64,000 bases of DNA, taken from the NCBI RefSeq assembly GCF_000689395.1, contig NZ_HG966617.1, positions 1,549,274 through 1,613,273 on the forward strand, written 5' to 3'. The notes under the pieces are model-generated. The model saw only the letters and a list, made by a program, of their open reading frames with translations. It was not told the DNA's origin and searched no databases. The position numbers were made by a program, and so were the translations under genes. The DNA comes from Candidatus Phaeomarinobacter ectocarpi (GTDB taxonomy: Bacteria > Pseudomonadota > Alphaproteobacteria > CGMCC-115125). This document shows, piece after piece, positions 62,308-64,000 of this stretch (position 1 is its first letter; every line of letters starts with the position of its first letter).

Positions 62308-62715
62308 AACGGAACGATCCCAATTCTAATAGGTGGCATGAGGGGGGGAACCCTTAGAATTACCCCACTCTTTGCAACATTCAGACCGGCAGGGCCCAGG
62401 CAGGACCAGCGCGTTTGCTCACTGAAAATCCCCTGGTTCCCGCAGGCCCATGTTAGCCATAGGTCCAACCGAGAAAAGCCACTCCATCCGCGCATTTGCG
62501 ACAAGCGACGTGGCGTCACCGCTCCCCCAAGCGTTAAAAGCCACGGGAAAAAATCTAGCGCCCTTTGCGCCAGCCCGCTAGGTAATAGTTTGTTAACCAT
62601 GATCATGGTGCGCGACGGCCCTGTGGGACCACAAACAGGCACCGTTCCTGCACCGGCCAAACCATCACCGTGATGTCCCTGCCGCCCATGCGGCCAGACC
62701 AAAGGCAAATCAGTT
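62308..62715. other. Divergent promoter region with a 14-bp palindrome
   Basis: 408 bases between the L,D-transpeptidase and DUF1295 genes. The 111-codon plus-strand frame inside it is rich in Arg, Pro and Ser and not credible as a gene. A perfect palindrome ACCATGATCATGGT stands at 62596-62609 and is a candidate operator. A G-run (GAGGGGGGG) at 62341-62349 and otherwise unremarkable sequence fill the rest. Confidence 0.5.
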
Positions 62716-63495
62716 TTGACGGCTTTAAGTCTCATCGGTCTCAATCTGCTTGTTGTCGGCCTTGTCGTACTTGGTCTGTGGCTGCTCAGCCTTCGTCTGA
62801 AGGATGTGAGCTTCGTGGATGCCTTCTGGCCCGTGGGCTTTGGTGTCGTTGCCTGGACCACTTTTCTGGCCGTAGACGTCGAACACAGCCGGGCGACACT
62901 CCTTTTGGGTTTCACCAGCCTGTGGTCGCTGCGTCTGGGCGTCTACCTGTTGTCCCGCTGGCTGTCTGAGCCCCACGAGGACAAACGGTATCAGGCGATG
63001 CGCCGCAACCGGCCTCATTTCAAATGGCAAAGCATCTATGTCGTCTTCGGCCTCCAGGGAGCGTTGATCGTCATGGTCGGTGTTCCGGTCATCTTCGGCA
63101 TCGCCAATGCGCAGGCCCCGCTGGGCTGGCTCGATGCCATGGGCGTTCTCTTCTTCACTGCCGGCTTCATGTGTGAGTCCCTGGCTGACAGTCAGCTCGC
63201 AGCATTCAAGCGCGACAAGGACAATGAGGGCGTGGTGATGGACAAGGGCCTGTGGGCCTGGTCCCGACATCCCAACTATTTCGGCAATACCCTGATCTGG
63301 TGGGGCCTCTTCCTAATTGCGGCGTCAGACACAGCAAACCTGTGGACGGTTGTTGGTCCCATCCTGATGACGTGGCTGATTTTGAAGATTTCCGGGGTGT
63401 CGCTACTGGAGCGCGGACTGCACAAGTCCCGGCCCGGCTACGACGCCTATGTGGCCCGGACCAGTGCGTTCATTCCCCTGCCGCCCCGGAAGTAG
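62716..63495 (+). CDS. DUF1295 membrane protein (isoprenylcysteine methyltransferase / steroid reductase-like)
   Basis: A 259-residue membrane protein with about six helices. The C-terminal block WSRHPNYFGNTLIWWGLFLIA and SGVSLLERGLHKSRPGYDAYVARTSAFIPLPPRK is diagnostic of the DUF1295 group, related to isoprenylcysteine carboxyl methyltransferases and 3-oxo-5-alpha-steroid 4-dehydrogenases. The substrate is unknown, probably a lipid. It starts at TTG 62716, with AAAGG about 10 bases upstream; no in-frame ATG is suitable. Its end is 18 bases from the convergent MarR gene. Confidence 0.9.
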   Translation: MTALSLIGLNLLVVGLVVLGLWLLSLRLKDVSFVDAFWPVGFGVVAWTTFLAVDVEHSRATLLLGFTSLWSLRLGVYLLSRWLSEPHEDKRYQAMRRNRPHFKWQSIYVVFGLQGALIVMVGVPVIFGIANAQAPLGWLDAMGVLFFTAGFMCESLADSQLAAFKRDKDNEGVVMDKGLWAWSRHPNYFGNTLIWWGLFLIAASDTANLWTVVGPILMTWLILKISGVSLLERGLHKSRPGYDAYVARTSAFIPLPPRK

Positions 63496-63513
63496 CGACA
63501 GGGGAAGAAGGCA

Positions 63514-64000
63514 CTAAAGGCGGTAGCGGATCTGATCGGTCCAGAAGCGCTCAAGACGGCGCAGCGTGGTGTTGATGATCGACAGGTCGTCTTCTGCCAC
63601 TTCACCAACAGGCTGCAAAGACAACAGGTGACGCTCATAGAGCTCATCCACCAGTTCGTTGATCTCCATACCCTTCTCGGTAAGGCTTACACGCACGGAC
63701 CGGCGGTCTGCTTCAGACCGTTTGTGATGGATGTAACCCGTATCCACCAGCTTTTTCAGATTGTAGGAAACATTGGACCCAAGGTAATGGCCGCGTGTCC
63801 GCAGCTCACCAGCGGTCAACTCGGCGTCGCCAATGTTGAACAGCAGCAAGGCCTGCACACTGTTGATTTCATCGCAGCCAATACGGTCCAGCTCGTCCTT
63901 GATGACATCAAGCAGGCAGCGGTGGAGCCGCTCAACAAATGTCAGCGTTTCAAGGTAATGGGCCTTGAGAGCGGAAACATCCGTTTCCGGCGTCTCATCC
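63514..64000 (-). CDS. ldtR: MarR-family regulator, LdtR-like (partial, 5' end outside window)
   Basis: The reading frame runs open to the right edge of the window (63514 to beyond 64000), giving at least 161 residues; the 114-residue version starting at GTG 63858 is only its C-terminal part. The winged helix is clear: INSVQALLLFNIGDAELTAGEL, RGHYLGSNVSYNLKKLVDTGYIHHKRSEADRRSVRVSLTEKG, with a dimerisation helix ending RRLERFWTDQIRYRL. The wording matches the LdtR subgroup known from Rhizobiales and Liberibacter, which controls an L,D-transpeptidase gene and osmotic tolerance. Such a transpeptidase gene is at 60961-62307. Confidence 0.88.
   Translation of the reverse strand, partial: DETPETDVSALKAHYLETLTFVERLHRCLLDVIKDELDRIGCDEINSVQALLLFNIGDAELTAGELRTRGHYLGSNVSYNLKKLVDTGYIHHKRSEADRRSVRVSLTEKGMEINELVDELYERHLLSLQPVGEVAEDDLSIINTTLRRLERFWTDQIRYRL

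Noticed and set aside
62338-62673. 111-codon plus-strand frame between the L,D-transpeptidase and DUF1295 genes
   Set aside because: Composition is Arg/Pro/Ser-rich with no domain, no ribosome site, and it fills a divergent promoter region.
63514-63858. Complete 114-residue MarR protein
   Set aside because: The frame continues upstream with family-like sequence to the window edge, so this is only the C-terminal part.

Overview
The window reads as a chromosomal segment of a GC-rich alphaproteobacterium. Pointers are C4-pathway 5-aminolevulinate synthase (hemA), a Ros/MucR regulator, DUF2842, a type-2 ArgC, a COX15-type heme A synthase, a K+-insensitive H+-pyrophosphatase, and the gene orders aminotransferase-hom-glpX-recJ, plsX-fabH-ihfA-merR-tRNA-Pro and thiL-nusB-ribH-ribBA-ribE-ribD-nrdR-glyA. 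A marine or aerobic member of the Parvibaculaceae/Rhizobiales-like group is a reasonable guess, but the sequence alone cannot prove it. I saw no insertion sequence, prophage or CRISPR array.

Layout. 1-7.7 kb: a membrane-protein tail, a GH13 alpha-glucosidase, an SDR-fold protein with the diagnostic motifs of halohydrin dehalogenases, two PAS-like proteins, a sirtuin, glyoxalase I, a Sel1-like secreted protein, a cytochrome b561-YceI pair, a DksA-like zinc-finger protein and tRNA-Glu. 7.8-13.3 kb: recJ, glpX, hom and an alaC-like aminotransferase, all on the minus strand. 13.5-25.4 kb: an OmpA-like lipoprotein, argC, an alpha/beta hydrolase, a truncated hemoglobin, rplM-rpsI, a bactofilin, an enoyl-CoA hydratase, a possible CdiI-like immunity protein, an HD-GYP protein, metY and ctaA.

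25.4-41.7 kb is the main accessory region, an exopolysaccharide-type locus. It has a GT1 glycosyltransferase, a polysaccharide deacetylase, three FemAB/BioF2-like acyltransferase paralogs interleaved with two JmjC/cupin-like Fe(II) oxygenase candidates, a Wzx-like flippase, a Wzz/GumC co-polymerase with a decayed P-loop domain, a short Wza-type exporter, a GT4 glycosyltransferase and an O-antigen ligase/polymerase-like protein. The GNAT-JmjC / GNAT-flippase / GNAT-JmjC order suggests a surface glycan decorated by acyl or aminoacyl groups that may then be hydroxylated. This is the best candidate for an undescribed system here.

41.7-64 kb is mostly core metabolism and information processing: tRNA-Pro, merR, ihfA, fabH, plsX, yceD, a cytochrome bc1 assembly chaperone, bamE, hppA, thiL, nusB, the riboflavin genes (with a RibBA whose GTP cyclohydrolase II half has lost its zinc cysteines), nrdR, glyA, mucR, hemA, a glycerophosphodiesterase and an L,D-transpeptidase. 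An LdtR-like MarR regulator runs off the right edge, about 1.2 kb past the L,D-transpeptidase.
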